64,000 nucleotides of DNA, taken from Perkinsus olseni. Taxonomy: Eukaryota; Perkinsozoa; Perkinsida; Perkinsidae. The stretch covers positions 1-64,000 of the forward strand of contig JABANP010000172.1 of the NCBI GenBank assembly GCA_013115135.1, read 5' to 3'. The notes under the pieces are model-generated. The model saw nothing but the letters and a program-made list of their open reading frames with translations. It did no database searches and was not told where the DNA came from. Positions 10,728 through 23,000 of the stretch are shown in pieces. The position numbers and the translations under genes are program-made. Every line of letters starts with the position of its first letter. Positions within the stretch are counted from its first letter, which is position 1.

Positions 10728-13618
10728 TTAAGAAAGTCTCTGACAGCTGCGCATTCTTTGCTCGATATAAAGGCTAAGCTGCGCCTCGGCCTCAAGCACC
10801 CGCTTCAGCGGGGTTCGAATTTTGTGAATCTTCCTTCTTCGAGCAACCGTAGATCTCAACTTGGTTGAAGCCATTCTCTTAGCTGCTTGGATATTCCCTC
10901 TTATTGTGGACTTCTCGTTGAGCGTGCGACTGACCAGAGTTGTCGTCATACGATGACCGAGAGAGCGCTTGAGGGAACGCTCTATCCACGACGTCACCGA
11001 TCTCGTCGCATCCCCAGCCCGGCATGATGCTCCAGAAGACTCAGGCCGGCAAGAGAAGTTCATCCAGCGGCCGTTGGGGCTAACAATGAAGCCAGCCCAA
11101 GCGATGCTACCGCCGCTGTCCGCCGTTGCCGTCTTATGCGCACTGGGCCAACTAAAGATGAAGGACGCGCTATGTGAACACGCTAGTATCTCCCAAGTTC
11201 AGTCTAAATTCCTCGAGAACATCATCACGAAAGGACAACAAGCCATTCATCGCGTGCCCGAATATATTGGATCATCCGCTTGGAGGCGAACGCTCTAGGA
11301 GAACGACGACAGAGGAGATCGAGCTCTCCCACCTACTTGTTCTTGACGACTTCCAAAGACTTCGACACCTGCTCCTCCATACCAACCAAAAGGCCATCAT
11401 CAACCAGCCTGGCGGTGAATAGCGGGGCATCCAGCAGCGGGTCAGACGTCCCCAGGGCCAAGGAGCAGAGCACCGGCGACAAAGTTCCTCCCTGGACTAG
11501 ACCTTTGCCATCGAAAGTGTACCGGCCGTGGGGGAGGACGAGCTCGACGTTATTCAAGATTCTTTTCACCCGATCCATGGTCGCTGATTTCAGTGCCACC
11601 TTCAAGAGAGTGTTGGGCAACAGTATAAGGACCCTACGCGGGTGCTTCGCGGGCAGCCCGACTTCCTGAGTCACAGCATGGCCTTTGTACAACTTGAGGA
11701 CTTTGAGGGACTCGATTGGCCGCTCTAGCCGGTTGAGTGCTGCAAGGACGTCCTCATGCCTGATATTCTCGTAGCAGTTCTTGAGATCATAGACGCCCAC
11801 CCGAAGGCTGTCTCCGGGGAACTTGCGGACGAACTCCTCAAGCTCTCCCGCACGCTGGTCCCGGTCGAGCACTGAACGACCGAGGGAACCAGAGAATTTA
11901 ATTGGTCTTATAAGCTCACGGTGACACACTCGGCCAGACGACTGGTAGTTCTTCGGAGGCACAGCTATCGGCCGCATGCCGCCTTTGGTCTTCGGTATCC
12001 ACCGGACACGACACGAGCTCCCACTTCGGCGTCTCTTTCGAATGCTTCTTCTGATAGGCGGAGCTGCTGCCGTACTGCTCTTGATGGGCATCAGAGATAG
12101 TCCATATCCGCTAAATGCTGTGCTGAGTTTATCCGAGGAGCCATCCCGGATTTCTTCGGGAGAGTCGGGCGCTGAGCCACTGTGCGAAGATAGGCCAGCA
12201 GATAGCGAACTTCCAGGCGACTCTATTTTGGTGGACTCCGAACATTGTGAAATACCACTGGACGTCGCGGATCCACGAGGCTCATCTTCAACTCGCCTCA
12301 GTCCAACATGAGCTACGTATCCTCGCGCTGCTCTGGCACAGAGTGCACTCCAATCTGGCTTGTAGAAGTAATGCAGTCGACCTGCAACTCTCTTGTCCTG
12401 AACTTCCGTCACGTAGAAGCACATGCGGGTGATTGGTAAGACAACGTCGTCGAAGATGAACCATACCATCTCGGCCAGATACAGTTGGGCTGTCTTCTGT
12501 GATACGCTGGTGAACCCGCGAGTCTGCATGCCGCAAGTAAGGCTTCGCAGCCCGATGGTCTCCCCAACTCGCAGGGCATAACACTTTCCTCACATTCTGA
12601 AGGACAATCTTGCGGTTCTTCTCAGAACCAAGGAGCCCCTGCGGCATAGTCTCCGCTAGGATTTGTACAACAGCACGAGAGGCCTCATGCGGTTCAACTT
12701 GGAATTCCTCAATGGCCTTGATTTGCTGGAAAACGTAGGCGTCCCTCAGTCCCTTGAAGCGACCATCGCTCTGCCAATGGCCCAGCAGCTCCAGAGCTCG
12801 ATTCCTCAGCCCGCTGCCAAGAGTACACAGAAACTGCTTGACAGCCCCGAGGGGCAGGTCAGCGAAATCTTCTCTACGCGTCAGCTGCTCTGGGAAGAGT
12901 TTCAAAGGATCACGCTCCCCTAACCGAGAAGCCTGGCCTTGAGCTTCAGGAGACTCCGAATTTCGCCGATTCAAGCGTAGACGCTTGGCCGGTGGCATCT
13001 TCTTTCCTCGCTGGAAAACTTGTGGGCTGTACAGTACGGCACTCCACTCAAGGTTCCTATCCGGCTTGGCACCTGTCTCAGTTGATGGTGATGGGGATGC
13101 GGTGCGCTTGAGTTGTGGGGGCAAAGATTTCAAGTGACCAAAGAGAGCGATTATGCTGGAGGAATCCGTTTCGGGCTGTACCAGCACGAAGCAAGCGTTA
13201 GCACCAGCAATGAGGTCGAAGGCGAGCTCGCTGCCGAAGGCTTGTGTCATGGCCCGGCACGTTGCCACTGCGATACCCTGCCACGCCTCTCTGCTCGGTG
13301 TTACTCCCGGCTTGAGTGATACGATGGTAGAGTCCACTGGCATCATGAGGCACCCCAGACGCATCCATCAGGGTCTCCCAGTCGATTGCTATTGGGCGAC
13401 GCGGGAATAGGATGATTTGCCCTGAAGGACCGAGACATGCGACGAAGGAGGAGCCAAGGTCGCGCACCTAGGACGGTCAACAGATCCCTATTGTCCGGCA
13501 ATGTCCGCATGGAGATGGCACAAAGTCGAGCTAGCAGGGCAGCAGCCGTCATCGATGGCTCGGTGGTCGAAGTGGACATCAGTCTGCAAGCTTCGTTCAG
13601 CTGATTATGTGTTACCAT
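10728..13618 (-). CDS. TERT: Telomerase reverse transcriptase (multi-exon)
   Basis: TERT copies its RNA template onto chromosome ends in the nucleus. Reading down the minus strand: an N-terminal part (13.6-12.9 kb, start uncertain), a CP-like motif (LLGSEKNRKIVLQNVRKVL, near 12.6 kb), telomerase-specific motif T (FYVTE, then GRLHYFYKPDWSAL, about 12.35-12.43 kb), RT motif 1/2 (WIPKTKGGMRPI), motif A (VGVYDLKNCYENI, with the first catalytic Asp), motif B' (LVQGGTLSPVLCSLALG), motif C (ARLVDDGLLV, with the DD pair), then after short introns a motif-E-like piece (GGSIAWAGFIV) and a C-terminal thumb exon ending at 10728. Motif T and LVDD separate it from retroelement and group II RTs. A 1-nt frame change lies at about 12555. 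Exon ends are approximate. Confidence 0.88.
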
Positions 13619-14661
13619 TATTCATAGAAACAACTGAGTCTATCGCGGCGAGGAGTGACTTCAAATACCACTTGGCACTCCCTCGAGCACAACAGCGAGA
13701 GGTCTCTCGTCTCAGCTCTTCAATTGGAGTAGAGTATATGGGAGGGCTCCCACCGCGAGAAGGGGCGTATATCGGAGATAGGAGGCTCAACTAACATATC
13801 CTAGGACTCGGCATATCAGCCTTAGGAGATGTTACGGTCCGTGATGCTGCATCACTGATGCATAGAGCCCCGAATCCGAGACGACCCAGTAGGATGTCCC
13901 CTCCGTGCTGTGCTCGCACTTTAATTGACCCTCCGCTAAACGAAACTCCCGGGAGAGAGAGAAACATCATGAACGGTGAACGAGCAATGATCGACTTCGA
14001 CGCTGGAATAAATAGTGTCGGATCTCTCCGGATGACCACAATAACGAACCGTCGAAGGTTACGGGCACGAATACACAGGAGAATCTTCGTTTCGCGTCCT
14101 CCGCTCCAGGGCTGCGATTGTTCCCAATTCTCTGGCGGGCCTGTGTCACGCCGATTTCGTTGGGCAGCATTTTGGACCAAATTATTCGGTTGCTACCACG
14201 ATTCTACAAAGACAACCTATCAGGCTGGCAGTTGTACTCCTCTGGGGACGGCTTCGTGCAGCCCGAGTCAGAGAAGAGAGATCGTCATAACGCAGAGGAG
14301 TTCTACTCTGGAGAAGAGGAAGCTTTCTTCCTGTCATAGGGACTGGAGTGATAGGCTTGACGTCTTCGAAGCTCGAGAGGTGATGGCCTTCATTTTGGAA
14401 CCCCTACCTTCGTGATGGACACAGGATTAAGACAAGGTCCTACTGGAGAGTGTGCCGAATTGTCCAGCCTGGATGGCGGTGCTCGTAGTGCTCTCCACTT
14501 TATAACAGATGTGCAGCGACAGCTCTGAGCTCGAAGCACGATAGCTGGCGGAAGGCTGTTGCACCGCAGTTATTCCCTAGCTGGTATTTTGTCTCTTTTC
14601 TCACTGTTAGATGAGCTTGCCGGCGACATGGTTGCTCGACGCAGAGGCAGCCCGCGTCGAC
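13619..14661. other. Gene-free interval upstream of TERT
   Basis: I see no supported gene here. Open frames on both strands are short, lack domain signatures and overlap each other. The interval presumably holds the TERT promoter and 5' leader. Confidence 0.4.
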
Positions 14662-15302
14662 TGGGGCGTCACGTCACGCGAGTCGCGTGACGCGTGCATG
14701 CGTGCCGCAAGGGCGTCACCCACAAGGCGGTGACCTGAATCTGTTCAGGGCGGTACGTGAGTTCTTCGCCAGCGGACTATCTCTCCCGCTCACCCGTCAA
14801 ATGAGAGTCGTTTAGTGAGAGCTTCCTATTCAGTCGAGTTCTCGCTAGTGGATCCCGTGTGGCTAACCAGAGAGTCCTGAACTGTTGGATCAGGGACACA
14901 GTCCCTCGCCCTTGAGATCGCGGTCCGCGATTCGGGAATACGAGCTGAGCTTTTGTCTGCATGGTTGATGGGTGAGATAGGGGTCGCGTAGTTTCGCCCT
15001 TTCACCATCCAGAGTAGCGCAGCTCCTGGTGAACCCTCGTTCATGTCCTCCCTGAGTGATTCTCGCCTCTGTGCTGCAGCTCTTTGTTGTGAAACGTCGT
15101 GCTCAATGAGTTGAGCCTGCACGCGTCACTGGGTGACGCCGCCTGCCGCCAACCGGGCGTGGCTCTGTTACATCGCTGCTCCTCGTGAAAGCCTTGTGCT
15201 CACCTCTGCTCCCAAGCTCAGAAGTCATTCTCCACTGGGAGCAGCGCCGGCACTGATTGATGCAATTGATGCAATAGCAGTTTTTATTCCTTCAACAATA
15301 GT

Positions 15303-15520
15303 CATGGCCCGCTACGCAACATGGATCGTTCTCATCTTCGGCTTGGCGGGAGCGCTTCAACTGCGAGCCGGACAACCTCCGAGCGCTTGACTCGTCTAAC
15401 TGCAACTGGTGCAAGTTCTGTTATGGAGGGTCCTTCATTCCGGGCGTGATGCTCTTCTGTGAAGGCACTGTTCTGGGCTGCAGTATTGGTACGGAACAGT
15501 GCAAGAGATGTTGCAAGTGA
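15303..15520 (+). pseudogene. Cysteine-rich peptide family copy 6, frameshifted
   Basis: The ATG at 15303 opens MARYATWIVLIFGLAG, a signal segment matching copy 4, but this frame ends at a TGA after QPPSA. The complete eight-cysteine core (DNLRALDSSNCNWC to CKRCCK) is present in another frame, to TGA at 15518-15520. Compared with copy 4 there is one extra nucleotide between the signal and the core (31 against 30 nt up to GACAACC). This is a pseudogene unless the sequence has an error or an unrecognised intron removes the shift. Confidence 0.75.
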
Positions 15521-15937
15521 ATACTCATATATCAGTGGAGTTACTGTTAAACGCCTGTCAGCCCTTTCGTTGTCTCTGCTGTACTCAACCCTACGAAAAG
15601 CCATCTCGTTTTATCTCCGACTATCGGAGTTTCTCTATTCTCACCAACACCCTTAAGGGAGCCTTCATGAGCAGGCGAGAGAGAGTTTTACAGATTTCCG
15701 TCTTCCTGCTCACTTCTATATCTTTAACCCTGTCTCACACAGCCACCCGGTATTGAGTGTCAGTGAGAACCAAATTTACCCAGAGGGAGCGTACGCTACT
15801 GTATCGAAACTGTACGACAATAACGCACTCATTGAGTCTTGCTAGACCACCTGCTAACACTCGTGCGGAAGGCATAGCTGTCGCATAGGATGACTGAATC
15901 ACTAGCACTTATAGTGTTGATTATTCCGCCTTCCTCA

Positions 15938-16159
15938 ATGACAACCTATACACTATGGATCGTTCTTGCCTACACTTTGAAGGAGTACGTCGTCAACAGC
16001 AGGGAGCACAACATTCGTGCAACGAGCTCGTCGTCTACCTGCGACTGGTGCAAGTTCTGCTATGGTGGATGCTACATCCCGGGCTTGATCCTCTTCTGTG
16101 AAGGCACGCTGGTGTATTGCAGTATTGGCACAGAACAGTGCGCGAGATGCTGCCCGTGA
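15938..16159 (+). CDS. Small secreted cysteine-rich peptide, family copy 7
   Basis: The 73-residue product starts MTTYTLWIVLAYTLKEYV and has the nine-cysteine core with CYGGCYIPG, identical to copy 5. An ATG at 15890 would add 16 residues in frame, but the equivalent region of copy 5 contains a stop, so the shorter start is preferred. The signal and linker (NSREHNIRATSSSS) differ from copy 5 although the core and about 30 nt beyond the stop are identical at DNA level. Confidence 0.8.
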   Translation: MTTYTLWIVLAYTLKEYVVNSREHNIRATSSSSTCDWCKFCYGGCYIPGLILFCEGTLVYCSIGTEQCARCCP

Positions 16160-17018
16160 AAACTATCAAGTTGGCTGCACCAACGCTACCTGATGAAGTA
16201 ACTATTGTTTACGCTTCTCTCCCATTTGTATTTGTCCGTGCTAACTCCCGACAGGATAGCTTGCTTATCCTGATTCCAGCTTTATTGAAGCAACTCCAGT
16301 CTCACCCTCTCGCACCGTCGCGCAAGTCTGCAAGGCTGGTAGGCGACAAAGATCGCAATACCTTGCTTTGCCCCTCGTGATCCTCGTCGATCCGGGAGGG
16401 CGAGTCCTCGGGGACCCGGTGACTTTGAAATTGATTTTCACCTCGAGTAACTTCACTATATTGAGATATAGTGGGAATTGATTTCTGCGCGGATCGGCAA
16501 GGGCTTGCCACTGTTGTGATTCTTTTGCTGTGGATTTGAGATACCGTGGCAAGGAGGGGCTCATCTCGTTCTAATAGACCTGCAGCACCGCGCTACGACA
16601 ATGAGCGAAGATTTCCTCTCTGGCGAGCGAGACAACCCTGTAGAAAATACGCTGCAACTTGCGAATGAGGAACACGGATGATCAGCACCGTAGCAGAAGA
16701 TGAGATCTGCACTGGTCGGAAGCACTCACGCTTAGGCGGAACAGATCCTATCAAGACGGACCGGATATCCAGGGCTCGCTAAGGGTTTCATCCATACGAA
16801 ACTAAATCTTTTGAGTACGGGTCCGTATTGCCTCCGGCCTTAAACTGCCGTAGGAAAGGCATGATGTAGATGGGACCTAGTCTAAAGGCAGGCTTAGTCG
16901 AGAGCACACAACATGACCAAGGGACCCAGTTAAACTCCTGCCCAGCTTATGAATTCACACTGGAAACGCAGCTGGCCACCGTCGAGTAGAGATGCAGTTT
17001 GTCATTAGTTTAACCGGG

Positions 17019-20000
17019 CTAAGTCTCAGCTTCTTGTAGGGCGTCAGCAGCTCGCCTCTTCCTTCCTCTTGCATTCTGGCTGCCAGCGGCGACACCCGGG
17101 GACCTCGACGCCGCAACACTGGAGCCTCGCAGTTCTGTCCTGGACACGGCCGATGTTCCATCAACGAAGCGGGTGCCTGAGGACAGGCGCAGAAGCTTCC
17201 CTCCGAAGACTACTAAGGCACGAGAACTACGGAAAAGGACGTTCGCGTTGTTAAACATGCCATCCTTCAGGCTGACGATGATGAACTGAGCTTGGGGGAA
17301 ATACTCCTTGATCATTCTACCAATGTTGGTGGTATGGCTAACATCCAGGGCCGCATCCACCTCATCGAGAATGTACCTGCTGAGACTTCCCGCAAAGAGC
17401 AGGAACGTTCCATGCTACATTGGGGCAGGATTGAATTTGAGAAGGGCGAGCACCAGAGAGAGAGCAAGCAGCGATTTTTGACCGCCGCTCAACTCGGACA
17501 GCGACTCTTTCCACACTGAGCCTAGTTGGACCTGAGAAGGGGTCGTAACCGATAAAAATGAGGTTTGGAGAAATACCTTTGAGCTCGAGGCCCTCCAACT
17601 GAGTCATTCCCTGTGGCGGAGACAGCTTCGCGTTAACGTTCGGTAGCAGAGAACGGAAGATACCACCGAACCACTTGTTAACCTGGGCCAACCAAATTCG
17701 TTCCATCGTACGCGGCTGTGAGATCGATAGCTCACTTGGTGCACAGTTCGGGTAAGCTCCTCGCTCTTGCGGTCATCGAGGCTATCCCGGAAACGCTAAC
17801 AGGAGCATAGACTTCACCGCAACGTGGCCAGACTAACGACAATCTCGTCGAAAAGACTACCACCTACCTCGATTTCTCGCTTCTCTGCCAATGTTGTCTC
17901 CTTGTCAGCCAGGAGTTTCTGCGCTGCCACCTTAGACTGCTCGTACTGCATGCCTGCAAGATATCAACCTCCACAGGCCTGCTGATGGGATGACGCCTTC
18001 ACCTGCTTTCTTGTTCAGATCACGACCGGCCTCTTTCTGATCTTTCTCGTATTGTGCTAGCCTAAGGACGACAAGTACAGAAGCAGCCACCACGACGGGC
18101 TTCCGTACTGTCTCTGGCTCTGACGCAAGTCGAGCTCCGAAGCATCAAAGTCCCACTCCGAGCCAGCGACTCCAAACTCGGACTTCTCTCGACTGATCCA
18201 TGGTCGATCGCCCTCCAGCTTCTCCAGCTGAGGAGGAGCAAAAATTTAGCCTCTCGAGAAGCATACCAACCCTCAAGGAAAAGCATTTGCTATCAATGAC
18301 TCACTCGACTCCCCGTTGCGTTGAGTGCTCCTTGCAGTTCTGATAATCCTTTGGTCTGCTTCTTCACCTACAGGAAACCCCTCTCAGAGATACACGGAGA
18401 AGCAGCAATATCCACCTCCGACTCCGCGGCCGCTTTAGCCTCCTTCAGGTCCACTAACTTGTTCTCCAGAGCATCAATATCATCCTGTATGGCCTGCGAA
18501 GGAGCTACCCATTCGTAAACACCACCAGAGAGAACCAGCCTCGCCTGTCTGCTCTGGTTCATCCCAGCCAGCTTGTCTTCGATCGCCTGATGCTTCTCTT
18601 TGCTCCGGTTGTGGGCCGTCTGAGCCATACTGTGCATGAGTCCATCGGGGAAGTGGAAGGGAACTCACCTGGAGACCTCCGAGCTCCTCCCTCATCTCTT
18701 CCAATGTCTGACCCGACATGCTGGCCTCCAGAGCCTCGACATCCTGACGAAGCGAATCAGCGAACCATCACTCGGGAGATATCAGAGGTGACAAGCAGAC
18801 TATCCAGGGGGGAGTGAGAGTCCATCACTCCCATCCTGCCATTATAGACGCAGGACGGAGGACGAGGCGGCCTACAAATTGCCAGCCTCTTCTGCAGCAT
18901 TCCAGAGCAGCAGGAAACGTGACTACTGTCAACCTACCCGTACCGACTACCCGGAGAACCTCCCACAACAAGTCCTTTCATCAAACATCATATTCAAACC
19001 AAACTATGCGCGAAGGCGAAACAAAAGAGCCGTCCAACAGTCGCTATTACCCGTTCGATCGACTCTTTTTCCATCTCCATATCGCCAACCTTCGCCGCTT
19101 GGGCCTCTTGCTGGCTCCGTAAGCGGTTCTCCTCAGCCTTCACTCGTTCGATCTCGTCCTTCAGCTTCTGAAAATGGTCAACAACAACGTGCATGCTGGC
19201 GCGTCGGGGACCTCCCAATAAAACTGCCGTTGTCATTATCGTCAGCCTCATAGAATTCGCATATTTAAATTAGATTTGAGACTTTCAGGCTCTCAAGGCG
19301 AACTCGGGCAAGGGAAGGTTGAAGAGTCGTGAAAACTCGCTTGCAGGGAACGAGAGGAGAAGTTGGGATTCCGGTGGCCAACGACACACCACTAACAGTG
19401 AGCACCAGCCACCGGGCATACCGTGATACTGCCGCACTCTACTCTAGCCTCGGTATCAATAGTGATGAGAAATCTTGGCAACTTCCGCACGGAAGCCGCT
19501 TGGCGGTCACGATCGAGATGACCCAGCGATGGAAGCTACCTACTCTGATTTGTTCTTCCTGATTGCCTCCAAGACTTGCTACTTCCTCCTGCAACCGATC
19601 AACGTCGGCCGCTAGACGCTCCTTCTCTACCTATCCGCAACAGCAGCAGCAGCCGTCGCATCGTGTGGTTGCAACCCGTAGCAAGCTCAAGGTCCCCAAC
19701 CGAGACAATTCTGTCCAACCGTCGAGAGCCCAGGGCGAGCCGCTCAACTTAGGGTCGGCCCTCCGATAATCCAATACTTCCCCATGAACGCCATTACACT
19801 ACTCACTGCTTACTTCCAGCTCCCCTATCGACTTCTCATGCTCCTCAATTTGAGCATTCAGTTCCTCTATCTCTTGGTGAAGTGAATGATACGGATGACC
19901 TATCCAAGGTCACCCATGCATCCCGCAAGACTAAAGATACGCCTACTTCTAATTCTGCATGAAACACTACCCAACTGAGTGTCGAGGTCGCGGTGCTCAC

Positions 20001-23000
20001 GGTCGAGATTATCCCACGCCTGAAGCGCATCGCCTCGTTAAAGGTTCGAGCTTGGTAGAAGCCCAGTAGGCCACCGACCCCTTTGGATTTCTGATGCCTG
20101 CTGATCTCAACGTTCAACTGCTCTATCTCGCCATTTAGCTGCCTCTCCTCCTTACAACGAGAGAAGTGCTCCTGGGAAGCTCAAGAGTACGGTTCCCCCA
20201 GCAGCGGCAGACGCCTCCGCGGACTCACACAAAGTGTTCTCAGTACGCTGTACTCGTTACCGCCAGAGCTGCTCCCTCCTGTGAGACTCCCGGACGGGTC
20301 ATAGGAATCGCCGTCCCTAGTCACGGACTTGGCCCTCACCTGAGAGCACTCTAACGACCGAGAGAATCCGGAAGCGATACATACCTGAGGATGGAAGGTG
20401 ACGGCCTTGCCGGTATCGGAGGTATCGCATAGGAAGGTCGCACCGAAAAGATACCTGACGGAGAAGGACAGTGCCTAGCATGGACCTCTACGGTCAACAA
20501 CGCACTTACTCCACAACCTTGGTGTAGCACTCGGGGCAGTCCACGGCCTCCAGCGCCGGTATGCACTCTCCCTCTACACTAGCCGCAGCACTCCCTGCAA
20601 GACGACAGATGACCATTGCAGAAGACCTCCTCCATTGACGTCAACCTACTCGCCCCGGCCAGCTGTTGCGGCGTTGGCACTCTCGTCTGTATCTTCGACA
20701 GCGGTACGAAGTTCTGCCGCCGCCTCATTTGCTGAACAGCACAGTGCCAACCAAGAGGGAGAAGAACACTATCACCCTACCCGGCTTCCGGGGTCAGACA
20801 TCAGCACTTTCGCCGTCTGAGGATCGTCAACGCAGATATGGTACAGCCTTGAGCCTGAGTATCGACCATTCGGTAACGCGTTGCAGGAGCGGCCCGGACA
20901 CTCTCACCAGCGGCAACTTCCAAGGCCTTCGCGTATTCAGCATACTCCGGCTTCACGTCGAACAGCTTAGCACAGACGCCCTTCACTCTGGACCTGCAAC
21001 CGTCCACTAACACACAGTCACTGAGAAGGGGCCGTCCTACCTATCGAATCCCCCTGGGGAATCGTACTGGAAACTCAACTCTATTGCGAACCTCCGAGTA
21101 CAGCCGTTGCTTGTCCTCAATGAGCCGCTCCTAAGCGAGCTTCCAACCTCCCGAGCTCGTTACGCAGGTCCCGGAACCTGTCGCGAAGGTGCCAGATAGA
21201 TGGCGACCGGAACCTCACTTGTCTCTGTCGTATCCGGTCGGCTGCCTTTTTCTCATTCATCTCCTCGATTCTCTTCTCAAGAGCCTCCTTTCTCCTTCAT
21301 CATCCGCGACCAGTCCTTCTTCTCCCCCGACCCTTTGATCTCATCCCTCCTTCTCCGCTTCGAAACAACCTGAGAACATAGCCACTACGGACAGAATCCG
21401 CTCCAGTGCGATCGCCAGCAGCGAGGCCGGAAGGACTCACATCCTCCTTGCAGGTCTTTCAGGTCCTCTATAGCACGTTCGTAATCATACTTGGCCTGTA
21501 TGAACTGCTCATTGACCGACTGCTCGCCGCCGCCAGCTCCTGAGCTCATCAAACTCAGGCACCTCAGTCGATATTTCGCAGCCCGAAAAACGCCAAGGAA
21601 AAGGCTGAAATTATCTCATTGATCTCAGTAGAACCGAAGGACAACCCCAACGACTATTGATTATAATGCCAATTCGATAACAATGTCGATTTTGACCGAT
21701 GCTCACCAACGTCTCCCAATCCCATTCGATATGCCGTTGAGCCTCTCGTGACATCTCTCCAAGGTCGCCTCGCAACCCTCCAACCTGACAAGCACAATGA
21801 CTACCAGCAATTCACCTAATCAGGCTCGAGTTGGGAACAGAATCTTTCCACGCTACGAGCGTCATTGTCGCTAACGCTATTATATCGGAAAGACCTTACA
21901 GTAAGGTACAGAATATGAGGTCCTTAAGATCAGGGTCCTTACTCCTTCATCATCTTCTGTTGCTTCACCTCCTCCCTATCGAAGCACTTCTGCGCTTCTT
22001 CCAGCTCCTTTCGCTTCTCCACAAGCTGCTTCTCAACATCCTTCAGCCGCTCCTCCTCGGCCTTTATGTCATTTTCCTTGTTCTCAACCTGTTAATGGAA
22101 GCCCTCCGCCACCACCACGGACGATGTGCATGCGTGCGCGAGAGGCGGCCTTACCATCACTTGTGCCTTCACCACACTACGATTGGCTTCTTTAGCCTGA
22201 AGTATTGATACTAGTGGGTAAAGAGGGGCCAGCCACTAACCTGCTCGTTGACTCTCGCAAATTCCCCCTCCTGCTGTTGGTCTATCCTCGCCTTCTTCTT
22301 CTTGCACTCCTCAATCTCTTCTCTTGTTTCCTCTCTGATACAAGCGAACGAGCTCCCAGACCGGAGATCAACGAACAGCGTTGCCAGCAACGAACCACGA
22401 CCAGCAATGCCACCGTAGAGTCAGATTAGAACCGCAACGGACGTCGACAGCTCGACTTGGTATATCGCTTCGATAAGGCAACAGAAGTGGTCGGGCCCTG
22501 ATCGTTACATGTCATTGTCACGTTCAAGCACCTCCTCCTGCTTGTCGCGTAACATCCCCTGCAGCTCTCCAATCCGCCCCTCGTAGTCCCCTACAGACCG
22601 GCCGCGAATGACAGGACAACGCCACTGGCAGAACCCACTCTGCTGGCTCGTCATCTCGTAGAACTCCCACGCCACCACGAATCGACCAAGTCGTCCAATC
22701 TCAGCACTCGCCTTCGCCCAACGGTCATAATTCTCACTGGCAAGGAGGAGGTGCCGTTCTCTATGCAATGACACGCTTCACCTCTCCTTCTGCAGTTGCT
22801 CAAGCCTCGGAGTGAACTCTTCCCGCAATGTACGCTCAATCTCGGCTGCCTAACACCACAACAACAGCACTGTACTCAGGCTAAATGCTAAAACCGCCTC
22901 AGTCTCGACAACAGGTCCGGGTATGGGGATAACACGAAGAAGCCTGGCACACCCGTTGCTTGGTCCGTCTACCACTCGCAATGAATATCTCGACTCCACA

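Larger units (their letters stand above)
14662..16896. repeat. Segmental duplication, right block
   Basis: This is the partner of 6607-8955, in the same orientation, on the far side of TERT. It begins near CACGTCACGCGAGTCGCGTG and ends near GATGTAGATGGGACCTAG. It carries the frameshifted peptide copy 6 and intact copy 7. The downstream part (about 16180-16720) matches 8170-8740 with scattered substitutions and small indels, for example an about 25-nt deletion relative to the left block near 16445. Confidence 0.8.

Noticed and set aside
11333..12529. Reverse transcriptase of a mobile element (retrotransposon or group II intron)
   Set aside because: The frame contains the telomerase-only motif T (FYVTE ... 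YFYKPDW) and motif C LVDD, has introns, and lacks any endonuclease, integrase or maturase part; it is TERT.
1..16900. CRISPR array or bacterial operon
   Set aside because: No regular repeat-spacer structure is present and all recognisable genes in the window are eukaryotic with introns.
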